DNA of 5,905 nucleotides, taken from Nitrososphaeraceae archaeon. GTDB taxonomy: Archaea; Thermoproteota; Nitrososphaeria; Nitrososphaerales; Nitrososphaeraceae. A model generated the notes under the pieces. It ran no database searches and was not told where the DNA came from. It saw nothing but the letters and a program-made list of their open reading frames with translations. The stretch lies in NCBI GenBank assembly GCA_025922735.1, contig JAICHI010000075.1, positions 1 through 5,905 of the forward strand. The letters run 5' to 3'. A program made the translations under genes and the position numbers. Below, piece after piece: positions 1 to 5,416 of the stretch (its first letter is position 1; every line of letters starts with the position of its first letter).

Positions 1-60
1 AAAGGTTTCATTCAGTATTGCAGAAATTGCATCAAGGTCATCACGTAGTGTTATTATCAT
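1..60 (-). CDS. Start of an unidentified protein, cut by the window edge
   Basis: An open minus-strand frame begins with ATG at 60-58 and stays open for 20 codons to the window edge. It reads MIITLRDDLDAISAILNETF, a plausible soluble helix with alternating acidic and hydrophobic residues. An in-frame TGA lies 12 bases upstream of the ATG, so this is the first possible start. There is no Shine-Dalgarno site. A TTTAAA box at 98-103 could place the transcript start about 15 bases before the ATG, which fits the nearly leaderless style of other genes here. The family cannot be named from 20 residues. The plus strand of the same stretch is also briefly open (ending at a TAG near 46-48), so a gene end on that strand is the alternative. 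Confidence 0.35.
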   Translation of the reverse strand, partial: MIITLRDDLDAISAILNETF

Positions 61-82
61 ATGTTCTTGTTTTCAACATATG
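58..82. repeat. Perfect 8-base inverted repeat over the start codon
   Basis: CATATGTT (58-65) and AACATATG (75-82) are exact reverse complements separated by 9 bases. The left arm contains the start codon of the partial minus-strand gene at 1-60. It could be a dimeric repressor site, or an RNA hairpin that hides the start codon. Which of these applies, if either, is inference. Confidence 0.5.
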
Positions 83-97
83 TCCCGCTTTTTGGCG

Positions 98-103
98 TTT
101 AAA
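98..103 (-). promoter_or_regulatory. Possible TATA box for the partial gene at 1-60
   Basis: TTTAAA lies about 40 bases upstream of the ATG at 60. An archaeal TATA box sits about 25 bases before the transcript start, so this predicts a leader of about 15 bases. It was chosen by position and composition only. Confidence 0.3.
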
Positions 104-122
104 GTGTTTTTATGCTGTTATT

Positions 123-230
123 TCAAGGTAGAAGTGTTGCATTTTGTTGTTGTTGTTTTAGATACATGCACACTACCAAAGCACATTCAACTATTGAAAT
201 CATGATGAATACAAGACCAATACACTCCAT
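123..230 (-). CDS. Doubtful 35-residue ORF with one hydrophobic segment
   Basis: This ATG-to-TGA frame of 35 codons sits in the otherwise empty stretch left of the tRNA. Residues 4-24 (IGLVFIMISIVECALVVCMY onward) are hydrophobic enough for one membrane span. A short hydrophilic tail follows, with four glutamines in a row encoded by a CAA repeat. An in-frame TAA lies three codons upstream, so the start is fixed. There is no Shine-Dalgarno site and only a weak A-rich stretch near 258-265 in the TATA position. A frame of this size can arise by chance in AT-rich DNA, and T-rich codons give hydrophobic residues by default. The rest of 61-345 shows no other gene or RNA that I can recognise. Confidence 0.18.
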   Translation of the reverse strand: MECIGLVFIMISIVECALVVCMYLKQQQQNATLLP

Positions 231-314
231 CTCATGTTACTTCTTCTAATGCCTCATTTTGACAAGCAACAGCAAAAGAGCCTTTTTGGATGTAACACAA
301 TGAGAGAGAGTATT

Positions 315-345
315 CTAAAATAAAATATTATTACTAATAAAATAG
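315..345 (-). terminator. T-rich termination region after tRNA-Leu
   Basis: Read on the minus strand, the bases directly after the tRNA 3' end contain repeated runs of T (TTTT, then TTTTATTTT further on) with no strong hairpin. Oligo-T stretches stop archaeal RNA polymerase without a hairpin, so this is the likely end of the tRNA transcript. Confidence 0.5.
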
Positions 346-390
346 TGCGGGGGGTGGGATTTGAACCCACGAACCCCTAAGGGATGAGGT

Positions 391-409
391 GTCCCAGTCA
401 ATTACAACA
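391..409 (-). other. tRNA-Leu intron 2, canonical position 37/38
   Basis: These 19 nt (TGTTGTAATTGACTGGGAC) follow position 37 of the tRNA. The anticodon-loop bases CTCAG can pair with CTGGG near the intron 3' end. That leaves 3-base bulges, ATG and ACA, which contain the two cut sites, next to the TGAGG/CCTCA stem. This is the bulge-helix-bulge arrangement recognised by archaeal splicing endonuclease. The inner helix looks weak. Confidence 0.72.
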
Positions 410-416
410 TCTGAGC

Positions 417-447
417 ATCACGTCATCATCAGAATATAGATGATGAT
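417..447 (-). other. tRNA-Leu intron 1, noncanonical position 30/31
   Basis: These 31 nt interrupt the 5' side of the anticodon stem. The intron holds an 8-base-pair hairpin, TCATCATC with GATGATGA around an 8-nt loop. The boundary is fixed by the need for G at position 31 to pair with C39: exon 1 ends TGAG and exon 2 begins GCTCAG. A relaxed bulge motif is possible, with GAG pairing CTC and CATC pairing GATG around an AT bulge. Noncanonical tRNA introns are known in Thaumarchaeota and Crenarchaeota. Confidence 0.68.
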
Positions 448-510
448 CTCACGCCGTTGACCGGGCTTGGCGACCCCCGCCTAGATTCGTTGTGCTATTT
501 CTGCCTCACT

Positions 511-520
511 AGAATAATAT
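511..520 (-). promoter_or_regulatory. Possible TATA box for tRNA-Leu
   Basis: ATATTATTCT on the minus strand lies 31-40 bases upstream of the tRNA 5' end, in the short gap after the hsp20 stop. This spacing fits a TATA box with a leader of about 10 nt. Readthrough from hsp20 followed by processing is the alternative. Confidence 0.4.
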
Positions 521-528
521 TGTTGTTC

Positions 529-1116
529 TTATTCGATGTTGATTGGCACGCCGCCACCGCTCTTGCTCTTGAGCTTAAAGGATACTTCAAGTATGCCGTT
601 TTTGTAATTGGACTTGGCTGTAGTTGAGTCGACTTTTTCTGGCAGCTCCACTGTTTTGTGATAACGCGGCTGTCCAGTGACCGATTCAATAGTGAGGGAG
701 TTTTCGTCTGCTCTCAGACGCAAATCTTCTTTGTTGACGCCTGGCACTTCGGCAACAACACGCAGCTCATCCGGCCCTTTGATAATGTCCACCAAGGGTT
801 CGCGCTCTTCCTTGACTGTTACGTTACCCCCAAGGATGTTTGGAAAAGCATCAATATTTCCAAACTTGCGCACCACTGGCTTGCCGTCTGGACCGACTTT
901 GACAGAATATCCATATACAATGGGTCCCATTTCACGAACGATAGAGCCATCGTCCATCTTCCGCTCCTTTACCAAATTCTTTGGAACCTGTTGCTCGACA
1001 TTCTTAAAAGACTCTTGCATCATCTTTTCAATGTCCCGCATCATCTCATCGATGTCGGGGAACCAAGATCCAAAACGCCTTCTCCTCCCAAACCATTCGT
1101 CAAACGGTGATGACAT
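529..1116 (-). CDS. hsp20: Hsp20 / alpha-crystallin small heat-shock protein
   Basis: This 195-residue cytoplasmic ATP-independent holdase binds unfolding proteins and keeps them refoldable. Residues 1-32 form a Phe/Trp/Arg-rich N-terminal arm (FDEWFGRRRRFGSWFPDIDE) followed by a Met-rich helix. Residues 64-100 contain a Gly/Pro-rich stretch (GPIVYGYSVKVGPDGKP) of a kind I associate with archaeal members. The alpha-crystallin domain covers about 106-185, with VAEVPGV near 121 and NGILEV at 173-178. The tail carries the I-x-I motif (PINI, 191-194) that docks between subunits in the oligomer. The start is ATG at 1116-1114 with no Shine-Dalgarno site. A TATA-like box 28-37 bases upstream predicts a nearly leaderless transcript. 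The gene follows dnaJ by 47 bases, which fits handover of substrates to DnaK. Family assignment is firm; substrates are unknown. Confidence 0.93.
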   Translation of the reverse strand: MSSPFDEWFGRRRRFGSWFPDIDEMMRDIEKMMQESFKNVEQQVPKNLVKERKMDDGSIVREMGPIVYGYSVKVGPDGKPVVRKFGNIDAFPNILGGNVTVKEEREPLVDIIKGPDELRVVAEVPGVNKEDLRLRADENSLTIESVTGQPRYHKTVELPEKVDSTTAKSNYKNGILEVSFKLKSKSGGGVPINIE

Positions 1117-1121
1117 ATGTC
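1112..1121. repeat. Perfect palindrome GACATATGTC over the hsp20 start
   Basis: This 10-base perfect palindrome contains the hsp20 ATG and overlaps the predicted transcript start. The 9-mer GACATATGT recurs in the inverted repeat in front of the partial gene at 1-60. It could be an operator, but chance is not excluded for so short a site. Confidence 0.35.
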
Positions 1122-1143
1122 TAAAAAGATAGGAGGAATTGCT

Positions 1144-1153
1144 ATTTTAAAGT
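1144..1153 (-). promoter_or_regulatory. Probable TATA box for hsp20
   Basis: On the minus strand the dnaJ-hsp20 gap contains CTTTAAAATA, close to an archaeal TATA consensus. It is centred about 32 bases before the hsp20 ATG, so the transcript would start within about 8 bases of the ATG. This suggests hsp20 can be transcribed independently of dnaJ. Confidence 0.55.
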
Positions 1154-1163
1154 ATTTGTTTCA

Positions 1164-2291
1164 CTATTGATTATCTAGTTCCTTATGTAGCTCTTTGAGA
1201 AGTGCTTTCTGCCTGTCTGTAAGATTGGTTGGAACCTTGACATTTATCCTCAGGTGAAGGTCACCTCTCCCAGCACTACCAATGCGAGGAAGTCCTTTAC
1301 CCTTTATCTGCAAAATGGCACTTGCAGGAGTACCTTGTGGAATCTTTAGTTTTTCCGACCCTTCAAGCGTTGGTACACGAAGGTCTGTGCCAAGTGTAAG
1401 GTCTGTAAACTTGACATCAAGGTTGTAAAGCAAATGCCCATCTGCAAGCCTTTCAAACTTGGGATGTGGCTTGATATGTAGCCTGACTATGAGGTCTCCA
1501 GATATACCTGCTTCTGACATTTCACCTTCCCCCCGTAGCTGAAACGCCATACCATCTTCAACCCCCGGTGGGATTTCTAGCTTAATTTTTTTAACTTGTT
1601 TTGCTCTGCCACTTCCTCTGCAGTTGGTGCAAGGCTTGTCAATTATCTGACCCTGACCTTGGCATGTCCTGCAAGGCTCCATTGTAACAATCGTTGAAAA
1701 CCTATTTTGACTATATACTCGCTTTGTCTGACCCTGCCCGTCACATACTGTGCACTTGCGTGGTTTGGTCCCAGGCGCGGCCCCGCTCCCACCACACTCC
1801 TTGCATCTGTCAAAACGAGGTACCTCGACTTCTTCCTTCTTGCCTCTGAGCACATCTTCAACTGTGACTTCCATGTCGTAGATGATGTCTCGGCCCCTAC
1901 GCCTGCTGCCACCACCACCGCCGCCTCCAAAGCCAAAGCTGAAGAGGTCGTCGCCGAAAAAGCCCCCTCGGCGGCCAAACATCTGATCAAATATGTCGCG
2001 AAATCCTCCGAAGCCTGCATCACGAAATATCTCTTCAAAGTTGGCTTCAGACCCTCTGAATGCTTCCTCCGCGCCTACGTGGCCATAGACGTCGTAACGC
2101 TTACGCTTTTCGTCGTCAGAGAGTACTGCATAGGCTTCAGATAACTCTTTGAACTTTCCTTCTGCGCTTGGCTCCTTGTTTCTATCCGGATGGTATTGCA
2201 ATGCAAGCTTGCGGTATGCATTCTTGATCTCTTCCTTGCTTGCCTTCTTTTGAACACCTAGAACCTCATAATAGTCCCGCTTGCTACTCAA
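1164..2291 (-). CDS. dnaJ: DnaJ (Hsp40) co-chaperone
   Basis: This 375-residue type I DnaJ presents substrates to DnaK and stimulates its ATPase. The J domain (about 5-70) has the catalytic HPD at 34-36. A Gly/Phe-rich linker (about 92-128) ends in a run of seven glycines. Four CxxCxGxG zinc-binding repeats start at Cys163, Cys180, Cys207 and Cys221 and are all intact. The C-terminal substrate-binding region runs from about 233 to 375. The length matches the family (E. coli DnaJ is about 376). The start is TTG at 2291-2289: an in-frame TGA lies 12 bases upstream, and the J domain begins almost at once (KRDYYEVLG). Only a weak purine-rich site (AGAGAGGATGA) precedes it. It follows dnaK by 51 bases on the same strand. 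Nothing is missing or broken. Confidence 0.97.
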   Translation of the reverse strand: MSSKRDYYEVLGVQKKASKEEIKNAYRKLALQYHPDRNKEPSAEGKFKELSEAYAVLSDDEKRKRYDVYGHVGAEEAFRGSEANFEEIFRDAGFGGFRDIFDQMFGRRGGFFGDDLFSFGFGGGGGGGSRRRGRDIIYDMEVTVEDVLRGKKEEVEVPRFDRCKECGGSGAAPGTKPRKCTVCDGQGQTKRVYSQNRFSTIVTMEPCRTCQGQGQIIDKPCTNCRGSGRAKQVKKIKLEIPPGVEDGMAFQLRGEGEMSEAGISGDLIVRLHIKPHPKFERLADGHLLYNLDVKFTDLTLGTDLRVPTLEGSEKLKIPQGTPASAILQIKGKGLPRIGSAGRGDLHLRINVKVPTNLTDRQKALLKELHKELDNQ

Positions 2292-2342
2292 TGCAGATCT
2301 TCATCCTCTCTATTATTTTTGACAAGTGTCTTCCAAATATTG
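2292..2342 (-). promoter_or_regulatory. dnaK-dnaJ gap with possible weak TATA box and leader
   Basis: The 51-base gap includes AATATTT near 2334-2340, which could place a transcript start about 20 bases before the dnaJ TTG. A purine run (AGAGAGGATGA) near 2301-2311 could act as a weak ribosome site. There is no terminator hairpin, so cotranscription with dnaK is also likely. Confidence 0.3.
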
Positions 2343-4220
2343 TTATGGCGAGGGGTTTGGCCCAGCTGCACTTCCTGTTGGCTCTGTTGGCCCAGCTGCA
2401 CTTCCTGTTGGCCCACCACCAGTAAAGTCTGATCCTGCTGCACCTGGCTGTGGGGATGAGGCACCGGCACTCTGGTATGCCTGCGTGCTTATTTCTCCCA
2501 AGATGTTCTTCAACTCCTGTACCTTCGCCTTGATGTTTTCTAAGTTATTGCTCGCAATAGCATCACGGATTTCCTGCGTTAATTTATTCACTTTTTCTAC
2601 ATGATCTGGACTTACCTTGTCCTTGAGATCCTGCTTCACAAGCTTGTCAGCTGCGTAAATGAGGTTGTCAGCTTCGTTCCTTATCTCTGCCTCTTCCTTT
2701 TTCTTCTTGTCAGTTTCAGCGAATTGCTCTGAATCTCTCTTTAGCCTTTCAATTTCATCCTTGGATAGTTTGTTGTTTGCAGTTATTGTGATCTTTGCTT
2801 CCTTTTGCGTAGCCAAGTCCTTTGCAGTGACGTTCAATATGCCGTTTGCATCGATATCAAATGCGACTTCAATTTGGGGCACGCCCCTTGGAGCTGGCGG
2901 AATGCCAGATAGGTTAAACATGCCAAGTGAAACACCGTCAGCCGCCATCGGGCGCTCACCCTGCACAATATGTATTGTTACCGCAGTCTGGTAGTCTGCA
3001 GCAGTAGTGAACACTTTGCTTTTCTTTGTTGGAATTGTAGTGTTGCGCTCGATCAGGGGCTCCTTTAGTCCGCCCAGTACTTCCACACCCATTGTGAGTG
3101 GTGTTACGTCCACAAGCAGGATATCGGTTGAAACGTCTCCTGCTATGACTGCACCTTGGACTGCCGCACCCATTGCCACTGCCTCCATTGGGTCAATTCC
3201 ACGTTCAGGCTCCTTGCCCATAACTGACTCCACGAACTGCCTCACCATGGGCATCCTAGTAGGGCCGCCAATCAAGATGATCTTGTCAATGTCTGCAGGC
3301 GTCAATTTAGCATCCTGTAACGCCTGCATCATAGGCTGCCTGCAGCGCTCAATTATAGGCCGGAGCAGTTCCTCAAGCTTTGCCCGTGTCAGCTGTAGTA
3401 TCAGATTCTTTGGTCCTGAAGATGAGTCATATGCCAAGAAAGGCAGGTTGATCTCTGTCGTAACAACGTTTGACAGCTCTATCTTGGCCTTCTCTGCAGC
3501 CTCCCTGATCCTCATCATTGCAGCCTTGTCGCTTCTAACATCAAGGCCAGATTGCTTACGGAACTCCTGTACAACGTATTCGACAAGTGAATTATCCATA
3601 TCGGTGCCGCCAAGCTGGGTGTCACCTGAAGTAGATCTGACTTGGAACACACCGCCTCCCATTTCCATTATCGTGACATCGAGTGTTCCTCCGCCAAGAT
3701 CAAAGACCATTATCTTGAGGTCCTTGTTTGCCTTGTCAAGGCCATAGGCAAGTGATGCAGCAGTGGGTTCGTTAATTATCCTTACTACCTGAAGGCCGGC
3801 AATTTCTCCAGCGTCCTTGGTTGCCTGGCGCTGATTATCATTAAAGTAAGCCGGCACAGTAATGACTGCCTTGTCGACCGTTTCTCCTAAGAACGCTTCC
3901 GAGTCTCTCTTGATCTTTTGCAGAATGAATGACGATATCTGCTGTGGAGTGTACTCTTTGCCGTATACCTTGAACTTGAAATCTGTTCCCATCTTTCGCT
4001 TTGCCGCAATGACAGTTCCTTCAGGGTTTGAAATCATCTGACGGCGAGCTGGCTCGCCTACAATGAGTTGCCCATCCTTGGTAAATGCTACCACTGATGG
4101 GAATGCCTTGCCGCCTATAGAGGTGCCTTCCGCTGCCTGGATTATTGTTGGTTTGCCGCCTATCATAACTGCAGCCGCGGAGTTGCTGGTTCCAAGATCA
4201 ATACCTATTATTTTCCCCAT
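2343..4220 (-). CDS. dnaK: DnaK (Hsp70) molecular chaperone
   Basis: This 625-residue ATP-dependent chaperone folds and refolds cytoplasmic proteins with DnaJ and GrpE. The nucleotide-binding domain (1 to about 362) has phosphate motifs IDLGTSNS (7-14) and [11 protein letters not shown] (172-182), Lys74 in the AAKRKMG segment, NEPTAA (150-155) and the adenosine motif [10 protein letters not shown] (315-324). The linker DILLVDV (366-372) leads to the beta substrate-binding domain (373 to about 485) and helical lid (about 486-580). The tail (581-625) is rich in Gly, Pro, Ala and Ser, holds a 10-residue tandem repeat, and lacks an EEVD end. The insert of roughly 25 residues found near position 80 in Gram-negative DnaK is absent, as in Gram-positive and archaeal forms, which fits acquisition from bacteria. 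The ATG follows the grpE stop by one base, with a strong ribosome site inside grpE. Confidence 0.98.
   Translation of the reverse strand: MGKIIGIDLGTSNSAAAVMIGGKPTIIQAAEGTSIGGKAFPSVVAFTKDGQLIVGEPARRQMISNPEGTVIAAKRKMGTDFKFKVYGKEYTPQQISSFILQKIKRDSEAFLGETVDKAVITVPAYFNDNQRQATKDAGEIAGLQVVRIINEPTAASLAYGLDKANKDLKIMVFDLGGGTLDVTIMEMGGGVFQVRSTSGDTQLGGTDMDNSLVEYVVQEFRKQSGLDVRSDKAAMMRIREAAEKAKIELSNVVTTEINLPFLAYDSSSGPKNLILQLTRAKLEELLRPIIERCRQPMMQALQDAKLTPADIDKIILIGGPTRMPMVRQFVESVMGKEPERGIDPMEAVAMGAAVQGAVIAGDVSTDILLVDVTPLTMGVEVLGGLKEPLIERNTTIPTKKSKVFTTAADYQTAVTIHIVQGERPMAADGVSLGMFNLSGIPPAPRGVPQIEVAFDIDANGILNVTAKDLATQKEAKITITANNKLSKDEIERLKRDSEQFAETDKKKKEEAEIRNEADNLIYAADKLVKQDLKDKVSPDHVEKVNKLTQEIRDAIASNNLENIKAKVQELKNILGEISTQAYQSAGASSPQPGAAGSDFTGGGPTGSAAGPTEPTGSAAGPNPSP
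2357..2412. repeat. 26-base direct repeat (period 30) in the dnaK 3' end
   Basis: Plus-strand bases 2357-2382 and 2387-2412 are identical over 26 bases and offset by 30, giving two in-frame copies of a 10-residue unit in the DnaK tail ([10 protein letters not shown], then [10 protein letters not shown]). The near-perfect nucleotide identity suggests a recent duplication. It may vary in copy number between strains. Confidence 0.85.
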
Positions 4221-4221
4221 A

Positions 4222-4836
4222 TTATATGCCTCCTTGAATATCCATCTCTTTAGTGTTATTAACGCTATTTTTAACTATCTTTGAAATTTCAACGAGGCTT
4301 GGTCTTAGCACCCTGCCGTTGAGTATATAGCCCTTTCTTATTTCGGCAGTCACTGTATTCTCTGCCAAGTCATCCCGAGCAGAATATGCTATAGCGTCGT
4401 GCACGTTTGGGTCAAAAGGTGTCCCGACTGCCTCTATCTCTCTTACTCCTTCCGAGGCAAGGAGCGAGTCAATATTCTTCAGTATTCCTTCCAACCCTTC
4501 AATGACTACTACCTGCTCTGACTTGCTCTGCCTAGCCACTGAGAGCGCTCGGAGGTAGTCGTCACGTATGTTGAGAAACTTGAGCAACAACTCAGCCTTG
4601 ATCGATTCTGCCTTTGAGGCAAGCTGCTTTTCCATCTGCTTGCGGTAGTTATCAAAGTCTGCCATTAGGTACCTCATCTTGTTGAGGCTGCTCTCAGAGG
4701 ATTCCTTTGCCTTTCTCAGCTCGTTCTTGACTGACTCTAGCTCAGCTCTCAGCGCCTCAACTTCTTCTCCTTCATCAACTGGTTTGCCCTCTTGCTGCTC
4801 GGCCATGATGTTGCCTCTTTCATCATCCTCGACCAA
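4222..4836 (-). CDS. grpE: GrpE nucleotide exchange factor for DnaK
   Basis: This 204-residue dimeric factor releases ADP from DnaK. An acidic N-terminus (1-28) precedes a long coiled-coil helix (about 26-100, including [10 protein letters not shown] at 58-67). The C-terminal beta domain carries the family signatures [15 protein letters not shown] (138-152) and [17 protein letters not shown] (169-185). The length is normal for the family. The start is taken as TTG at 4836-4834 because AAGGTGA lies 6 bases upstream and a TGA in frame lies just before it. An ATG ten codons in (M11, 4806-4804) with a weaker AGAGG site is the alternative. It is the first gene of the chaperone cluster. Its last codons (Gln-Gly-Gly-Ile) are built from the ribosome site for dnaK, and its TAA ends one base before the dnaK ATG. 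Confidence 0.95.
   Translation of the reverse strand: MVEDDERGNIMAEQQEGKPVDEGEEVEALRAELESVKNELRKAKESSESSLNKMRYLMADFDNYRKQMEKQLASKAESIKAELLLKFLNIRDDYLRALSVARQSKSEQVVVIEGLEGILKNIDSLLASEGVREIEAVGTPFDPNVHDAIAYSARDDLAENTVTAEIRKGYILNGRVLRPSLVEISKIVKNSVNNTKEMDIQGGI
4229..4235 (-). promoter_or_regulatory. Strong ribosome binding site for dnaK inside grpE
   Basis: AAGGAGG on the minus strand lies 8 bases before the dnaK ATG and within the last codons of grpE. The strong match and ideal spacing imply translational coupling and high DnaK output. Confidence 0.85.
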
Positions 4837-4842
4837 AGTGAT

Positions 4843-4849
4843 TCACCTT
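4843..4849 (-). promoter_or_regulatory. Ribosome binding site supporting the grpE TTG start
   Basis: AAGGTGA matches the anti-Shine-Dalgarno end of archaeal 16S rRNA and lies 6 bases before the TTG at 4836. It is the main reason for choosing TTG over the ATG ten codons downstream. Confidence 0.65.
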
Positions 4850-4870
4850 CTGCTGTCAAAAACGGGGCCC

Positions 4871-4885
4871 ATCTAATAATTAGAT
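4871..4885. promoter_or_regulatory. Perfect 7-1-7 palindrome in the grpE / thioredoxin divergent promoter
   Basis: ATCTAAT-A-ATTAGAT is an exact inverted repeat around one base. It sits about 42 bases before the grpE TTG, where a TATA box for a transcript with a short leader carrying the ribosome site would be expected. It may be the grpE TATA region, an operator for a dimeric regulator, or both. The regulator is unknown. Confidence 0.5.
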
Positions 4886-4897
4886 ATCGCTCGTAAG

Positions 4898-4905
4898 AAA
4901 TATAG
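4898..4905 (+). promoter_or_regulatory. Probable TATA box for thioredoxin
   Basis: AAATATAG is centred about 31 bases before the ATG at 4933. This predicts a transcript starting within a few bases of the start codon, consistent with the absence of a Shine-Dalgarno site. Confidence 0.5.
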
Positions 4906-4932
4906 CCAATCTCTACCAATGAACCGGTGCAT

Positions 4933-5370
4933 ATGAGCTCAGATGATGAACTTGAGGCGATCAAGCATAAGAAGCTGGCGGAGTTGCAAAAGGAGGCTGC
5001 CACCAAGGCAATGATGTCATCCATTACAGAGCCAATAGTGCTCACGGATTCTAACTTTGCAAGCGAGGTTACAAAATACCCCATCATGCTTGTGGACTTT
5101 TGGGCGCCTTGGTGCGGGCCATGTAAGATGGTCTCACCAATAATTGAACAATTATCTCGAGAATACTCTGGCAGGGTAGCATTTGGCAAGGTCAACGTAG
5201 ACGAGAATCAAAGAATAGCGGCTTCATTTGGCATACAGAGCATTCCCACCCTGATGATATTCAAGGGCGGCAAGGCAGTCGACGTAATCATAGGCGCTAT
5301 GCCAAAAGCACAGATCGAGATGAAGCTAAAACAACAACTATTGTCAAAGAACGATTCAATTTACGGATAG
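4933..5370 (+). CDS. trx: Thioredoxin with N-terminal charged helix
   Basis: This 145-residue cytoplasmic protein-disulfide reductase has the active site WCGPC at 60-64 (redox cysteines 61 and 64) within FWAPWCGPCKMVSP, and the cis-proline at 105 in QSIPTLMIF. The fold covers about 33-138 and ends KQQLLSKNDSIYG. The first 30 residues are an added segment with no signal peptide: acidic, then a basic helix (DDELEAIKHKKLAELQKEAA). That pushes the length above the usual 105-110. ATG at 4933 was chosen over the in-frame GTG at 4927 because the TATA-like box predicts a transcript starting near 4928. The gene is divergent from grpE, sharing a 96-base promoter region, and convergent with the small gene at 5398. 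Its electron donor, such as a thioredoxin reductase, is not in the window. Confidence 0.95.
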   Translation: MSSDDELEAIKHKKLAELQKEAATKAMMSSITEPIVLTDSNFASEVTKYPIMLVDFWAPWCGPCKMVSPIIEQLSREYSGRVAFGKVNVDENQRIAASFGIQSIPTLMIFKGGKAVDVIIGAMPKAQIEMKLKQQLLSKNDSIYG

Positions 5371-5377
5371 TTAGTAG

Positions 5378-5416
5378 AAAAAGAAAAAAGGTTGCACTTA
5401 GTTTATCCCTAAGTGC
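5378..5416 (-). terminator. Hairpin plus T-tract terminator of the small gene
   Basis: On the minus strand GCACTTAG and CTAAGTGC form a perfect 8-base-pair stem around a 7-base loop (5394-5416). AACC follows, then TTTTTTCTTTTT. The stem contains the last codons and the TAA of the small gene at 5398. The form is that of a bacterial intrinsic terminator; in archaea the T tract is the essential part. On the plus strand no T tract follows, so it does not obviously serve thioredoxin. Confidence 0.7.

Larger units (their letters stand above)
346..480 (-). tRNA. tRNA-Leu (anticodon CAG) with two introns
   Basis: The ends form a 7-base-pair acceptor stem (GCGGGGG with CCCCCGC) with discriminator A. 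The D arm has GCC and GGC stems around a GG-containing loop. The T arm is GTGGG-TTCAAAT-CCCAC. A long variable arm (TCCCTTAGGGGTTC) marks a type II tRNA, and discriminator A with a CAG anticodon makes it Leu rather than Ser. The precursor is 135 nt. Removing 447-417 and 409-391 leaves an 85-nt tRNA with a perfect anticodon stem, TGAGG with CCTCA, and loop CTCAGAA. The anticodon lies at 413-411. CCA is not encoded. The gene sits 48 bases downstream of hsp20 on the same strand. Identity as Leu is firm; the exact splice sites come from manual folding. Confidence 0.9.

Noticed and set aside
658..1132. Two plus-strand ORFs of about 150 codons opposite hsp20
   Set aside because: Antisense shadows of hsp20. 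Neither has a recognisable domain or a promoter.
1643..2144. ORFs on both strands overlapping the middle of dnaJ (1643-2038 minus, 1707-2144 plus)
   Set aside because: Both are out of frame with or opposite to an intact dnaJ, and their Ala/Val-rich products come from its glycine codons.
2284..2304. Six-codon mini-ORF (MKICIE) overlapping the dnaJ TTG start
   Set aside because: The purine-rich ribosome-site candidate abuts its ATG, leaving no spacing for initiation. A frame this short is expected by chance.
3007..3747. 246-codon plus-strand ORF opposite dnaK
   Set aside because: Antisense shadow of the dnaK frame. Its Ser/Ile/Thr-rich product has no recognisable domain, and long antisense frames opposite dnaK are a known artefact.
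4749..5195. 148-codon minus-strand ORF across the grpE start and thioredoxin
   Set aside because: It overlaps the 5' halves of both a clear grpE and a clear thioredoxin and covers their divergent promoters. The product is Ser-rich with no domain.
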